Source of the DNA: Sequoia sempervirens
Taxonomy: Eukaryota; Streptophyta; Pinopsida; Cupressales; Cupressaceae
DNA length: 64,000 bases
Direction: 5' to 3'
Assembly (NCBI GenBank): GCA_007258455.2
Contig: VDFB02270651.1
Span: forward strand, 702,165,981 to 702,229,980
Shown here: positions 1 to 12,784 of the stretch, piece after piece
Layout: each line of letters begins with the position of its first letter
How positions within the stretch are numbered: the stretch's first letter is position 1
Translations under genes and position numbers: made by a program
Notes under the pieces: generated by a model
Databases searched by the model: none
Told to the model about the DNA's origin: nothing
What the model saw: only the letters and a program-made list of their open reading frames with translations

Positions 1-1502
1 CTTTTAATTGCACCGGGCACATTTTCTTCTGCCAAAATTAAATTTTCTCTCGCTCGGATGAATTTCTCTAGGCGAAGTCCCTGTCTGGATGTCTTCATTC
101 CATGATGCTTGACAAAAAAATTTATCTTCCTTAGCCAAGGGCGGACTTTCTTAACTCTTTGCCTTGTGCATTTTCTCTGTATACTTGGCCAATTTTTCTT
201 CTAAACATCCATACTCAGGCGATTTTAATTTTTTCCCTCTTCCTTCATACTAGGCGAACTTCATTTTATTCTTTGCCATGTCCCAAGCAGACTTTCCAAG
301 GTCTTTTCTATTTTTCCTCAAGGTATGGCGGACTTTCCCAAGTCTTTACCTTTCAAAGTTAGCCTAAATTCGCACTTCTCCTCTTGAAAATATTAAAATA
401 TTTAGTCAAAATTCCAAATTTCCTTCCTTTTAGGCCTCTATACTTAGGCAATTTTCGGATTTTCCCTCTACAAGGCCTCAAACACTTAGCAAAATTTTAA
501 TTTTTTCTCTTTATAGGCCATGGCGGACTTTCCAAGTGTTTAGCCAAGGTGTGGCGGACTTCAAAGGAGATTTTCCAACCTCTTCCTAAGTCAAGGCGGA
601 CTTTGCAAGGTCTTTTCCAAGCTCCTCAAGGCTTGGGCGGAGTTTTTAGAGTCCTTGCCAAGTCTAGGCGGACTTTGGTCAAGGCTTGCCACTCTCTCCT
701 TAGGCATGGCGGACTTTCCATAGTCCTTGCCATTTTTTCCTCGGGTATGGCGGACTTCCCATAGTCCTTGCCATTTAGGCAGGGCGGACTTCGGATGATC
801 CTTGCCATTTTTCTCTTCGTCCCACTTTTTAAGGGCCAACTTCCTCAGGGCTGAATATGGCGAATTTTCCAGACTTAAGCAGATTTTCATCATGAATTTC
901 ATGCTCTTTGGTTGATTTTTCTGTTTTTTTCAGATCGGACTGATTTTTGGCGTTTTCAATGATTTTTCCAGAATTTGATGCTTTTCAGTTGATTTTTCTC
1001 CTTTTGACTGATTTTTCCATGCTTTTTGCTTGCTTTCCAGATTTTTCTTGATTTTTATTTTCTCTTTGATTTTTCAATGATTTTTTTTGGTTGATTTTTG
1101 GATCTAAAGATGGAAAGTTGACTCATTGACCAGGGTTGACTTTCTAAAAATAGAAAAAAGCAAAATCCCTAAAAAATAGGGAACCCCGTTTGGTCCAAAA
1201 ATGCCAAAAATGAAAAAATGAAAAAGCAAAAAAGCAGATTCCCTAAAATATAGGAAGTGTCAGAATTGGCCGAAAGCACAGGCGATCCTCGTTTCCCAGG
1301 CCTTCTGAGCACTTCTGTAACGTTTAGGCACTGATTCAAGCATGGATTATTGACTTGGCTCGGATGACTCTCAGAAGATTGACTTGAAACTCTCAAAATG
1401 ATGACCTCATTGAAACCGTTGCAAGGAGACAAAACCCTAAAAACTAGCAGACTACTGGGGGTCCCCATTTGCGATGGGGCGATGTGTGAAAAGGTCACAA
1501 CA
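1..1502 (-). mobile_element. LTR (TGTTGTGACC family), partial, cut by window edge
   Basis: On the minus strand this block starts TGTTGTGACC at 1502 and reads leftward out of the window. Its first 60 bases closely match those of the block starting at 27189: both have a GATGTGTGA / GCGATGGGG-type segment followed by GGGGTC. The last 400 bases on the plus strand (about 1090-1500) share phrases with 26730-27189, such as CCCTAAAAAATAGG, GAAGTGTC and CCTTCTGAGCAC. This marks two copies of one LTR family in the same orientation. The putative TSD next to the end is GGACG (1503-1507), but its partner would lie outside the window. No PBS or polypurine tract is visible, so solo versus paired status is unknown. 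Confidence 0.6.
90..870. repeat. Degenerate GGCGGACTT minisatellite inside LTR
   Basis: The phrase GGCGGACTT followed by TCC, and TTGCCA or AGTCCTTGCCATTTT, recurs irregularly about every 35-70 bases between roughly 140 and 850. Neighbours at 700-800 are the most regular. The reading frames crossing it (plus 549-764, minus 591-902) are by-products of the repeat, not genes. The corresponding part of the related LTR at 26200-26720 has a different degenerate repeat (AACTGGATTTT, AAGTGGATTTC). Confidence 0.6.
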
Positions 1503-1841
1503 GGACGCCATAGTTCATTTGGTGCAAGTCCAGAGTTTCTATGTGTTTCAGATAGTTTCGGGTGATCGGCAACACTATGTGCTCATCCTATTTTGGGATA
1601 GTTTGTAGTAGAGTTGTAAAATTTGTTGCAGAAGTTGCTGTGGATGTCAAATCAGTGTATCAGACCTGATATCTGTATTTATATCAGGAAATTTCAATAA
1701 AATTCAGTTTGCGGAGTTTTTATGCAATTTTGGCTATATTTCCCTTGTTTATCTCATTTCTTGCTATAAGTTTGTTTGGAGAATTTAAATAAATATTTAA
1801 TTTAATGCTCAGATCTGAAATTTTATGTTGGGAACATTACA
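1503..1841 (-). mobile_element. Fragment of a TGTAATGTTCCC-type LTR
   Basis: On the minus strand the segment begins TGTAATGTTCCC at 1841, one base different from the TGTAATGTCCCC start of the solo LTRs at 11496 and 32224. It runs only 340 bases before meeting the LTR end at 1502, so it was probably interrupted by that insertion. A short inverted repeat, CCTGATAT / ATATCAGG, sits at about 1665-1690. I see no coding sequence. The call rests mainly on the 12-base terminus. Confidence 0.35.
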
Positions 1842-1854
1842 ATAGATTTGCAAA

Positions 1855-3560
1855 AGAATTGGATTTCATAAGACAAAAAATGCAGGAATGGAATAAAAAT
1901 GTCTTTGGAATCATCTTCAAGCAAACCAAAAAAGCCCGTGATCAATTGGCAAGCATATAGAATTGGATGCTACAATGAGGCTTCAGTGATATTTTGGCTA
2001 AGGAAGAGCAGAAAGCTATTCTCAAGCTCATCATTTCCCAACAATGAGAAAACTGTTTCTAGAGACAGAGCAAAAATACAATGGTATTTAAAAGGTGGTT
2101 CAAATACAAATTTCATCCACAAATCTGTCATCAATAGGCAAAGTATCAATGCCACAGTAAAGTTAATTCTAGCGTCCAGAAGGGACATTTCAAATGCTAA
2201 TGAAACAACTACTTAAGCAACAAACTACTTCAAATCTCATCTCTCAAGTACAGTAGCTCAAGAAGACAAGGAAAATCAAGCACAGGAACAATCTCTAGAA
2301 CTTATACCAACAGAGATAACAAAAGAGTATAATAACCAATTTCTAAAACAGCCAACAAAGGAGGAAATCATGGATGTAGAATTTTCTTTTGATCTTAAGA
2401 AAACCCCAAGGCTAAATGCCTTCTTAGCAAGCTTCTATCAAACTTTTTGGGACATGATAAAGAAATAAACAGAAATTTACACAGATTAATACTACAAATC
2501 TTGAGATAATCTCCAGAACAGAAAAGGGCTTCAAATTGGAGCATTATGCACCTACTATTTTATACAATAAGATCCATAAAATCATCTCAAAACTCATTGC
2601 CTCTAGATTGAAGCTGCATCTCTCAAAAATTATCTCCAAAACATAGTCGAGTTTTGTCTTGGGAAGGCAAATTACAAACAACATAATTTCCAAACATGAG
2701 CTGATACACTATAAAATACAATTAATGGGTTCGAGTACTTTTGAAACTGAATATTTATAAGGTTTTTGACATATGCAATTGGCATTTTCTCCATAGTGTA
2801 AAGGAAAAGTTTGGTTTCAGCAAAAAAATTATTGATCAAGTGAAAAGCTGCATGAGCACCCCGATTTTCTCTATTATCCTCAATAAATAGCATGTTTCTG
2901 AACAATAACAGGCTAAGACAAGAAGACCCTTCAAGTCCTTGCCTCTTCATTATTTTCGGAGAAACTATACTCCACACCTTGCTCACTAATCAAACAAACA
3001 ACAGAATACATGACCGTTCAGCCATAAATGGTGGTCAAGGTTTCAAAGATACAAATTTGTGAATCACACTACTTCACTCAACAAGCAACCTTGCAAAAAA
3101 ATCAGAAAGATGATTGAATATATAATTAAAGTCTGAAATAATAACAACTACCAATTAGAGTCAGGGACATGCAACTGATTCAGTTTCAGATTGGGGTTTT
3201 GAGGATCTAATGCTTAAGGGGTTCCAAACAATGGAAATGGGATAGTTTATGGAATCCTAGATATGAGTTGAGATGATTTACAGATCCTTCTGGTAGGTTT
3301 GCACGCTAACCCTTCCCAAAAAATTTGTATTTGTTTAGGCAGGAAAATAGATTTGAGAGGAAAACAATGCTGGGTCATGGCAATAGACAAGGGTGTCCTC
3401 TGTTTTTAGATAGCAGAAGCACTCTATGCTTTCCTCAAAGCAAAGCATCTTCTCCAGAAACAAAATGGATATTCATGGTTGCAAAGCCTTAGTTGGAGCA
3501 AGTTGAAACATGTGAATGTATTGGTCAATGGCTAACAAACCAAAGTACGAATCAACAACA
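1855..3560 (+). pseudogene. LINE ORF2 relic A (linker and reverse transcriptase)
   Basis: A decayed L1-type ORF2 in several plus frames. Around 1880-1950 is a KMQEWNKNVFG segment. At 2071-2140 is the plant LINE motif W-x-LKGGSNTNFIHKS, equivalent to W-x-x-x-GDxNTKFFHxx. At 2905-2965 is RLRQEDPSSPCLFII, the degenerate form of the RT motif RGLRQGDPLSPFLFII. Stops and frameshifts are frequent and the FADD motif is not recognisable. The flanks do not show a poly-A tail or TSD, so this is an old internal fragment. The reading frame at 1899-2216 is one surviving piece of it. Confidence 0.65.
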
Positions 3561-4268
3561 AAAGCATTCCTAGCAATGTGGTTCTCTTTAAAAATTATTG
3601 CACAAAGTTTTTGGTTTGGCGGGAAGGAAAACTAGATGGACAGGGAAAAACAGGTGGAGAATGATGTTGATCTGCTTGATTAATCACAAGACCCATTTGC
3701 TGAAGAGAGAATTTGCCTGGCAGATGCTGATCTACTAAATAGGTGGCATTTTGAATGGGTAATGGTTCAAATGGTGTCAAATCAGTCAGTCTATGCCCCA
3801 GAAAACTGTCATTGGAGGCCTCATATACATTGTCAGATCAAAATATACATGTTTCCTTAAAGTCGTGCATGGACAGTGACCTAGAGTTAACGGAAGTAAG
3901 ATCTCAGGAAGTGACTAAAATCTGGACCTTCTCAGGGAAGCAGATGAGGTGCAGAAGGATGATTTTTCAAGATGGTTCCCTAAGATTGGAGGACTTCTTG
4001 GTCCTCAAACTGCCACTCATTCTTGAGGATATGTTTGCTGCAGAAGGGAGAAAATGGAAATCCTGTGTGAAACTCATAGAAGGGTGTGTTAATCTGGTCT
4101 TAGGAGAAGACATCCTACTCCAGCATGTGATGGATATGGAAGAGAAAACATTAACTGGGAGGTTTTAGAGTAAATCTCAATCATTTCAATCAATAAGGAA
4201 ATGGTTAGTTGCAGAAATGGGCCCTGTCTTAGGGTATTCGCCAGTTCATCACGCCTCTGCTCAAAGCT
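3561..4268. other. No recognised gene; one unassigned ORF
   Basis: A 137-codon plus-strand frame (3755-4168) is open here. It shows no motif I recognise, no signal peptide and no repeats. It lies between two LINE relics and may be derived from one of them, so I do not call it a gene. Confidence 0.4.
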
Positions 4269-4269
4269 A

Positions 4270-6540
4270 GGTAGCCTTCTCTTTTAAGATGACCGAAGAT
4301 TGAAGGAAGATTTTACAAAAAAAGGTGGTATTGAGGACATTCTCCTATCTCTAAAGAGATGGTCTCAGTGCTTTGACCCAAGACAGGAATCAAAAGCTGT
4401 CCAAACCACTTGGGTCAAATTCCCCAAGTCACCCTTGGAGTTGCGGTCCTCTGGAACACTACAAGAAATTGGGGATGGCTTGGGATTTTTTTTGGATTGG
4501 GATGAGGAAGTTCTTAACCATAACTCGCCCCATGGCTAGAATTTTGGAGGATATGAACCTTAAAGAGGGTCTTCCTAGAGTTATTAAGATTTTTATTGGC
4601 AACTAGCAATATATTTATTCTCTTGACTACTCTAAGGTGCCCTTCTAATTTGCTTGCTACCATTCTTGTTGTCATCTCATTGGTGCTTGTTCTTTGTCTT
4701 TTTCAAGACAAATTTGGCAACCTAAGGAATCAGATCCTCAAGTCTCAAGTAAGCATGTTTTGCCCACCATAGGCCTATTAGCAGGAAGGAAAAGCAATGC
4801 AACTGGAAAGGTTTCACACCTTGGCAAGGAAGAGGAGGATTTGCAATTGGGAAAGTCTCAGCAAAAGTTGGCAATTCCTCTTTCATTAAATCAGGTGGAG
4901 AAGCGAAAGGAGTAGTGAGCAACCAACAAGACATGGGTTTGATGGAGTCCCATTTACAAGGGAGGTAGGGACAAGTTTTGAGTTGAGGGAAGGTGGCCTA
5001 CTCATTTCAACTTCCATAACTTCTTTGGGTCAACTTATGGTGTCCTCCCCCCCTCACTCAACTTCCAATCTCCATCAAAAACTCAATTTACTTCATCCTC
5101 TTTCACCAACTCTTGGAATTCCTCCTTGTCATTCAAAAAAATCAAGGGGCAAAGAAGATGGGCTTACAAGGAGGTCTCACAAGAAGGGCACTCATAAAAT
5201 GGTGCCAAGATCATCTAGTCTTCCAACCATATCCCCTTTGCATGCCAAGATCTTTGCTTTTGCTTTCTCCATTTCATAGGAAGGGTATTCCTACAAAGGT
5301 CGCTATAGGTACTTTCTCAAATCCAACAAGATTGCAGCCGTTATTGAAGAGTTTGAAGTCTTGAGGGGCGTTGATTCTAACTCGTTGAAGGAGTTTAGCA
5401 TCTCTTCCCAAGGGAGAAAATCCTTCCTTACTCACGCCAAAGTTATGCTTTAAGGCAAATTCAAAGTGGGAAACAAACAACTATTGTTTGGGCCCTTAGA
5501 GCAAGCCAAACCCTCAAAATAGTTACTCCATGATTGTTCTCTCTTAAATCTAGAGAACTAGGAAGTGCCTCTAAAAGATTGCACTTTGCAGATTAGTTTC
5601 ACTTCATACTATTGGAATTGGCATGCTCCAAGAGGCAATGAGTGAGGGTAAGGAGGTTGAGGGGTTGTTGAATTATTTTTTGAAGGACTAGGAGATTCTT
5701 TCATTAGCCTCTTATAACCACTCTGGGGGGTTGTTGAGCTAGAAAAAGCAATCTTTCATGCTTCTCAATTCTGTTTTTGTTGTTTTTGGGATTGGTGCAC
5801 AGTTTTCCCCATGGAGCTGGGGAACGCTTTTCCTATGGTAAATATTTATCAGTTGTATGTGTACAAAATTCAATTTCGGGACACTCTTTCAGCAATGGAC
5901 TTCTTGGAACATGAGACTTTTATCCTAGGAGGAAATCTTAAATTTTCCCTAAAAAAGTCTGAAGTTTGGGGGACAGCTGCCAGGATTGATCCACAAGTTG
6001 ATTATTTCTTGCACAAATTTGAGGGGGTTAGATTAGTGGATAAGGAGCCTGTCAAAATCATTCCCACATGGCGGAATGATAGATTTGGAGATGAAAACAT
6101 TGCTAAGAGGCATGATAGTTTTTAGTCTTTGAGGCTCTTTTGGCCAAGAGCAAAATGATTCGGTACTACTTGGAATCTAGTAGTGATTCTAACCATTACC
6201 CATTTTTCTCCAATTGGGCAATTTTTGTCCTTTTAAATTTAATCCTTCCTAGTTGAAGGATGTCAATTTCCAATCCTAGGTTGAGTTTGAATGGAAAAAG
6301 TGGCAATAATCTGGAGAGCAGATTGACTCTTGTAAATTTGTCTTAGAAGACACTACTATGTCTTGGCATGGTTTGGCTAACATTCTTGCAAGGGTTTTGG
6401 ACAAGATTCGGATAGGGGTTTTTTTATTTCTATGGACTGGTAAAATGGAAAAGAGGGTATTGTCCTAGCTGGAAACTTTTAGCTAAGTTTAAGGAAGAAA
6501 GGTATTAAGATCTTAAAAACCAAAGTTATAAGACACACAC
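4270..6540 (+). pseudogene. LINE relic B (ORF1, endonuclease, post-RT; RT deleted)
   Basis: Several LINE landmarks are in order on the plus strand. At 4330-4520 is a DUF4283-like ORF1 segment (WVKFPKSPLELRSSG, LQEIGDGLGFFLDWDEE). It is followed at 4535-4680 by remnants of the conserved segment leading into a zinc knuckle (ILEDMNLKEGLPRVIKI, then a C/H-rich stretch). At 5811-6125 is an endonuclease segment with GGNLKFSLKKSEVWG, RIDPQVDYF and PTWRNDRFGDENIAKR. At 6380-6520 the sequence jumps to the region downstream of RT (FLFLWTGKMEKR). The RT domain itself is missing, so an internal deletion of at least about 1 kb is inferred near 6300. Confidence 0.7.
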
Positions 6541-6544
6541 AATC

Positions 6545-7330
6545 TTACCGACTCTTGAGGCAAGCAGGCCTAAGCAAGTTCCAGAAACCTAGACTTGACA
6601 AAGAGTTGGCTCCTATGTAACCTAAGGACGCATCCCTAGCCAGATTAGGGGTGTCCCCAGCAGGAAACATTTTGGGCACCTCAGAAACATCCTTGCACTA
6701 TCCCCAAATTCTCAAAAAAAACAAAAATGTCCCCGATACGACGCCCAAAAAAGTCGAAACACCAGGAGACAGCTAGTCGTCCCTTATGGCCCAACAACTT
6801 TCCAATTCAAAAAAAAAAAGCACACAAATAATTTGCATGAAACCTAAACCTAAAAACATCACTATAACATTCAAAACAAAAAAATAGCTCATTTGTGTCA
6901 TTTTGCAAATTATGAAGAGTTGAAGGAGGAAGAGCACAGTTGTGAGAAACCAAGTGAAAGAAGGAAAGAGAAGTGAGCAAAGGGAAAAAGAGGACCGAGT
7001 CTCCATCATTTGAGGTAAGTTCATTATTTTTTGTTTATTTTTACAAATTCTTTTGCATTTTTTTTGTTTTTGTTAAAATTTCAAATACTTAGGACGGTTT
7101 TTTTGTGTGCTTGTGTTCTATGTTTATACTTGCAATTGTCATTTACATTTCAACATGCCATGGAATTTCTTCAAGGAATGTGAGTGTTTCAAGGACACAT
7201 AGTTCAAATAATCCATTTCAATGCCCTTCTAAGTTTCTAACCTCTTGGAAAAGTATGCAAAGGACCCATTTAACCCAAAAACCTCTTTTACAATTTTCAA
7301 CAGCCATAGACACTAAGAAAAGAAATTCAG
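6545..7330. other. Probable 5' non-coding part of hAT element; no gene
   Basis: GTCCCC-containing phrases occur at 6645-6740 (GGGGTGTCCCCAGC, ATGTCCCCGATACGACGCCC), similar in flavour to the GTCCCCGC stretch at 20355 next to the other hAT relic. The rest is A-rich and without supported coding sequence. Terminal inverted repeats were not resolved. Confidence 0.3.
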
Positions 7331-7334
7331 GGGG

Positions 7335-8484
7335 GGAGTAGAGTATGGTTGTCATATTTGCAAGGAGGACTATAGGGGCAACTACACAAGAGTTTACTCC
7401 CATCTTTTAGGCACAACTTGTCAAGGGGTAAAAATATGCAAAACGATAGCATTAGCTAACAAAGCCAAGGTGACTAGGTTGCAGATGGAGAGTAAAGCCA
7501 AAAAAACAGGAACGCCAATGGAGTCTTTGCAGCCTAGTGGGCCATTGTTTAGTGCTACAACTACTGAATCTAGGAGTGTTGTGCCTGGGAGTCAAAGAGG
7601 AAAGAAATGGTCCACTAGTGTTGTTGGCATGTTTAACATGAAATTATGAGATATAGCTGATAGTTCTATTGCCAAATTTTTATATGCTAATGCCATACCA
7701 TTTCATGCGGCGCGCTCTTCATTTTTTAAACAAATGTTCAAAGATGCACTTGTTGCTCATCCTTCATATGTTCCCCATTGAGATCATAAGCTACACACCT
7801 CCCTCCTTGATTAGGAGGATTTCAAAGTGAGTATAATGTTGGAGGAGTTGAGACAAGTTTAGCTAAAGGATGGTTGCCCTATCATTATAGATGGGTGGAA
7901 CAATATTAGACATCGGCCACTCATCAATGTTATTGTCAAATGTTCAACAAGCTCTTATTCTCTTCGAGCTATTGATTGTTCAAAGAAAAGGAAGGATGCA
8001 AGCTTCCAATTTCAGATTTTGAAGGATGCCATAGAAGAGTTTGGACCCTCTAATGTTGTACAAGTAGTGACTGATTCAGCCTATGTATGCATGCTAGTTG
8101 GCGTAATGGTGGAAGGTGCTTACACGCACATTTTTTGGACCCTATATTGTGTTCATTCGTTGAACAATGCATTGAGAGACATTGGGAAAATAGATTGCAT
8201 GAAGGAAGTGGTGTCAGAAGTTTGAGGCATTCAGATGACCATTTGCAATCATCACACATTACTTGCTTTGTTTAGGAAGTTTTCAAGGAAAAAATTCCTC
8301 AAGCCTATGGATACCAGATATGCTAGTTACTTTACTTTGTTGGAGAGGATGTTTGAGGTGCAGGAGGCCTCTACAATTGATGGTGGTTAATTTAGAGTGG
8401 GCTAGATGGGCAGAGGCAAACACGGTTGAAGGAAACAATGTCAAACAAAAATTCCTCAATGATGATTGGTCGTCCACAATGAGG
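7335..8484 (+). pseudogene. hAT-family transposase relic (BED finger + DUF659)
   Basis: One plus frame can be followed from 7335 to 8225 through scattered stop codons (for example near 7650, 7780, 7814 and 7860). It starts with a BED-type zinc finger (CHICKEDYRGNYTRV then SHLLGTTCQGV; C-x2-C and H-x5-C). At about 7870-8200 is the DUF659 region with DGWNN, VVQVVTDSA and the hallmark HIFWTLYCVHSLN. After the stop at 8225 the protein continues (NHHTLLALFRKF, MDTRYASYFTLLERMF) and shifts frame near 8370 into LEWARWAEANTVEGNNVKQ. It ends at a good splice donor, ATGAG|GTAAGAG, at 8484/8485. The C-terminal dimerisation region is not recognisable. The element is dead. Confidence 0.75.
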
Positions 8485-9698
8485 TAAGAGATTGTTGTTT
8501 TTTATTTTTTAATGGATTGCTGATTTTCAGTATTTTATTTTTTGAGTGGGAATGCAATCAAATTGTCTCAAGTTGTTGACACCATTAACACCTCCAATTG
8601 GATCTACAAGGAAGTCAAGGTGAGGAGAGGAAAGATTGTGCGAAATTTTGTCTAGAATTCATGTGAGGACTCGAGTGGAGGAAGAAGAAGAGTTGGTGTG
8701 GACTAAAAAGCCCAACTATGGGAATGTAAAAGTGGCTTTAAAACTATTTTTTCTTCAGGTGATCATGAAATCTAGCATTGGTGGTGGCAAGTTGTCTATA
8801 AGGTTAAGTCTCCTCTCGAAACTAGAACCTTTAAGTGGCTCAATCTAGGTCTTAACATGGGATATTCTAATGAGTAGAGGATGGCAAGGATCAAGTAGGT
8901 GCTCCTTATGTTGTGTCACCCCAAAAACTATCTTTAATCTTCTCAATGAATGTTCTTTTTCTCATTTAGTTTAGGCTGAAATGGTTCATTTGGTTGGAAG
9001 ATCATCTTCTTGGCAAGGAATCTCTTGCTGATTGCTTAAAGAATTGGTTTGACAACAACGAATTAAAGTGGTTCACAGCTTTATCTGGGGGAATGGCTGG
9101 CCAAAAATGCTGCCATCTTCAACAATATTTCCATCCTATGTTGTTGAATCGATAGATATTCAAGCCAATTCTAGGTATGAAACATCGTAGAATTGGATCC
9201 TAATTTGATTCGCACTTGTGAATTTAAATAGGGTTCGATTTTTTCGCATCAAAAACAATTCCACCCTTTGCCAATCAAACCCAACCAATTCCAACATTGA
9301 TGTGGCAATTCTAGAGTGAATCTTGAGCAATTCCAAAGGTGGATGAGATTTTCGAGCGTTTTTTTTTTTGGATTGCAAAAAGCCCTAAACATCAACATTT
9401 TTTGTTATATTGAGTTTTATCCGCCATGGGAGAGAAAAATAATTGGAAATGGCAGATGGGATTCAAACACTTCATTATCTCCTTTGAACGTCACGCATTG
9501 TATGCGTTATATGCATTGTGTATTGGTTGTTATATCCAACTCAAACTAGCAAAATACATTCTTCATTCTGCCACTCACATTTAGACTTTAGGATTTGTAA
9601 TGGCAGCCCCTAATTTGGAATGATTTTTTTGTTTTCGGATTGCTTAGTTTGACACACTTAACATTTTGTCAAACCAACATCACTCTTGAAGTTTTGAA
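8485..9698. other. Downstream hAT-like non-coding remnant; no gene supported
   Basis: This stretch follows the hAT exon and probably holds its decayed introns and 3' end. Phrases such as GATTCGCACTTG and GGGTTCGATTTTTTCGCATC at 9205-9250 recall hAT terminal regions, but I could not pair terminal inverted repeats. The short ORFs here carry no recognisable domains. Confidence 0.3.
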
Positions 9699-9703
9699 GG
9701 TTT

Positions 9704-11496
9704 TGAACTCATCCATAGCACACTATTCCAATATGATTTTGCATTTAACATGAAAGGAACTCATATACATTTCAATACATCATTCAGCTCAGTATGTAAC
9801 AGGATAGTTAACAGTCCATGCAATGAATATTTGCTCATTCACAATGCTTATTACAAACAGTAGTAATAACAACAGTACTTTGACTCAGAATTGCAAATTA
9901 CAGAATTGTCTAGACACAGTCCTAATCAAAAATATACTATTGATTAATTGATAGACATAACAAGTTTGATTCCCTTTTTGCATGGGTTTATTGAGCTATA
10001 ATATAAAATAAGCAAATACATTCAAGGAAGCAATAATAGTAGACAACATTGAGTACCCATTTGACCAAGCTCCAAGGCAAAGGAAGCTTCAAAAATCCTC
10101 ATGACTAGTGGAAGAAAGCCACGCCTGCTAAAGGTGAATGGCAAGGTCTGTAGCAGCAAACTCCAATCTAAAAATCACGCCCCTGTTAGGGTATACACGC
10201 CCAGCTTCATACTCCAGCTTTACCCTCAATCTTAAGCACTCAAATCAAGGCGTCCAACCACAGGAAACTCCACACCAGCTCTTGTAATGACCTCTACAAT
10301 AGCAGCGATCCGCTCACACATTTATTCAATCTTATTCCATGCACCCAACTTCCAGAAACTCACGCCAAGTATTGTGCAAGTTTGTATTACAAAAATGTGG
10401 CAACGGCTATGTAAATAGCAATCCCAGGTAGCATGAAAATCCACGCCCAGCCACGCTATAAAAAGTAGGTATTCGCCCAGCTCACAAATGCACCAAAATC
10501 TTCTTCAAGTCTCATGACCAAACTGAGATGTGCAAATTCCTTCCAACGCCCAGCAATGTATAAATCTCCAATAACCAAAATAGCAATGTATCCAGTCATC
10601 CAGCTTGTCCCTCAAAATATGCAACAATAGTACTCTTCTAAACCCACGACTAGGAACTTGATCTTTGTTCAACAATGTAAATACCTCATTACCAATTGGC
10701 CAGCCAGATGAAATCTTCAATCTCGAAATATGCAAATGAAGCACAAGCATAGACTCTAAATGAACCTATCAACTATCAATCAGAGAGGATCTTTCGCCAC
10801 TGTGGATGATATTCTTAAAGAGGGGTTTCATCCTCCAAAAGTTTGAGATGAAGACCGTTCAATTCCACAAAACCACCAAGGGTCACATAAGAAGAAAGTA
10901 AAATAATCTGCATAACCAAATGAACTCTCATAACCCCTTTTTATGCTTTTTTAGCCAAACTCTCCAGAAGCTTCTATTTAAAATTCATTTTTTTAATTTA
11001 TACTCCCCTTTAGCTCCGAAAAAGACCTTTTTATTAAAATAATGATAATTTGACACGCAAGGTCCCTGTTTAATACATCCATGATTTAAAACATTTCATC
11101 TCGGTTCCAACAAGCTATAACACTAAGGTGCTTTTTAAATATTTTTTAAATAATATTTGGCAACCTTAGTAGATAAATAAAATAAAGCCATTAATATACT
11201 CATTTTGCGGAAACTGTCGGAAAGTATCAAAATCGAAAACTAACTGCACTGGAGTGATCCTGATGAAGAATAATGATAAACTGAGCCAAACGAGTGACTT
11301 ACTATAAATAAACGCTCTCCAAGAATCTTGGAGCGCAAACCAAAAGCCGAAAATAACATCTAAAAGCGTCATATGGCTCCTCTAAGCCATTCGATCTCAC
11401 AAGTAACATCAAATTACCCCTCTAAACAAGATGGCACAAACCCAAAAAGTCAATGACAACTGCACTACTAAAGAACCTAAAAATGGGGACATTACA
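9704..11496 (-). mobile_element. Solo LTR (TGTAATGTCCCC family) with perfect TSD
   Basis: The plus strand reads GGTTT|TGAACTC... at 9699-9710 and ...GGGGACATTACA|GGTTT at 11485-11501. The 1,793-bp unit starts and ends TG...CA and is flanked by identical 5-bp direct repeats, GGTTT (9699-9703 and 11497-11501). Read on the minus strand it begins TGTAATGTCCCC, as does the solo LTR at 32224. A TATA-like CTATAAAAAGTAGG lies at about 10458. There is no internal coding region, so this is a solo LTR left by LTR-LTR recombination. The minus ORF at 10505-10750 is incidental. Confidence 0.8.
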
Positions 11497-11519
11497 GGTT
11501 TAAAATTTACAGCACTAAA

Positions 11520-11770
11520 TGTTGTTTAAAGGTTAGGCTTTAGCATTTTAAATTTTATTAATTGAACTATACTATACTAATTTTAGTATAGATATTAATT
11601 ACTTTTAATTAATATTTTCGAATATATTAAAAAAATAAAATATTAATATGATATAGATAGTATTCTATTAATATAGTTTATTCAAATATAGTTTAAAAAT
11701 GTAGTTTAAAATATTATTAGTTTTATATAAATAATAAATATAGAAGTTTTTAGGCTGCAAATATGTAGAT
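11520..11770. repeat. AT-rich low-complexity tract
   Basis: This tract is almost entirely A and T, with overlapping short inverted phrases such as ACTATACTATACTAATTTTAG and TAATATAGTTT. No coding sequence or known element end is visible. Confidence 0.6.
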
Positions 11771-11939
11771 ATTTTTTGCATTTACCTAAACTATACCCAG
11801 CCTTCTCCAAAAATATTGCTGTACTGGTGTACTGTATCCACATACCCATACCAATACCTGATTCCAATTTGGCAACTTAGCTTTCATCTCATTTTTACAG
11901 TCCTCTATTAAGATCCGTTTATCTTTGATGCGCTTAAAA

Positions 11940-12765
11940 AAACCACAAAGATGAAGCATCTGCAATGGCCTTCCGAGGTGGAGATCAATAAATCTATACC
12001 TTGGGTTTCTAATGCGGCCAGTCAAGGTTCTCCTCTGTGCTGTGGTGCTAGTGGGGTCTTATACATCAAGGAAAAACATTTCTTTCATTTCAAAGCTAGG
12101 CCAGGCAGGGGGTCAACTAATTTTACCGAATTTCTTGCTCTTAAGCTGCTCCTCAAACTTGCATGGGATAATAAGGTGTATCAGTTACACGTTTTTGGAC
12201 TCTTTGGTTGTTGTAAATTGGATGCAGAAGATTAAAGAGAATGGAGAATATTGCCTTCTCCCCATTTTTTGAATAAGTGAACCATCTGGCTATTGTTTTC
12301 ACAATTTTCTTTCCTACAAGCATGTTTCCGTGAGCTCAACACCTTGGCGGACTCGCAGACTCTCAGTCAAACAAAAGCATGCATATATCAACAGGCCAGT
12401 GGGTGCAGTTGGAGACTAAAGATGATTTCTCTTCAGCTCCTATCACTAGCAATTTTTTCAATTCGTAAATTTCTTCTTATTTCCTTCCACCACTTGGTCT
12501 TTTTGGAGTGGGCTGCTGTTTCTTCTGGTTTTATTTGTTCTTATATGAGTTGTTTGTTTTTAAATTTTTGGTATCACCTTGGTTCTGGTTAGGGTTGTAT
12601 GCTGTTTTGGCACTGGCTGTTTTGACCCTTTGGGCCTGTCTTGGAGTATTGTATCAATGTCTTGGACATCTGCATGATGTAACTTCTTCTTCCTTGGAAT
12701 TAAATTTCAGATTTTTCTTTGGAAAAAATATCAACTACCAACACGCCAAAAAAAAAAAAAAGAGA
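11940..12765 (+). mobile_element. LINE 3' end (RNase H) with poly-A tail, relic C
   Basis: The plus strand encodes a decayed C-terminal RNase H domain. ASQGSPLCCGASGVLYIKEK is followed by NFTEFLALKLLLKLAWDNK; a frame change then gives DSLVVVNWMQKIKENGEY and later FRELNTLADSQTLSQ. These match the order of the catalytic Asp/Glu regions of LINE RNase H (GA..G, E-x-x-AL, GDS-like, ELN-x-x-AD). About 420 bases of untranslated sequence follow, ending in an A run at 12750-12763. The 5' end is truncated and no TSD could be resolved. Confidence 0.6.
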
Positions 12766-12784
12766 AAAAACTTGCTTTGTTTTT

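Noticed and set aside
591..902. 103-codon minus ORF with repeated SPPCL / GKSA phrases
   Set aside because: By-product of the GGCGGACTT repeat inside an LTR.
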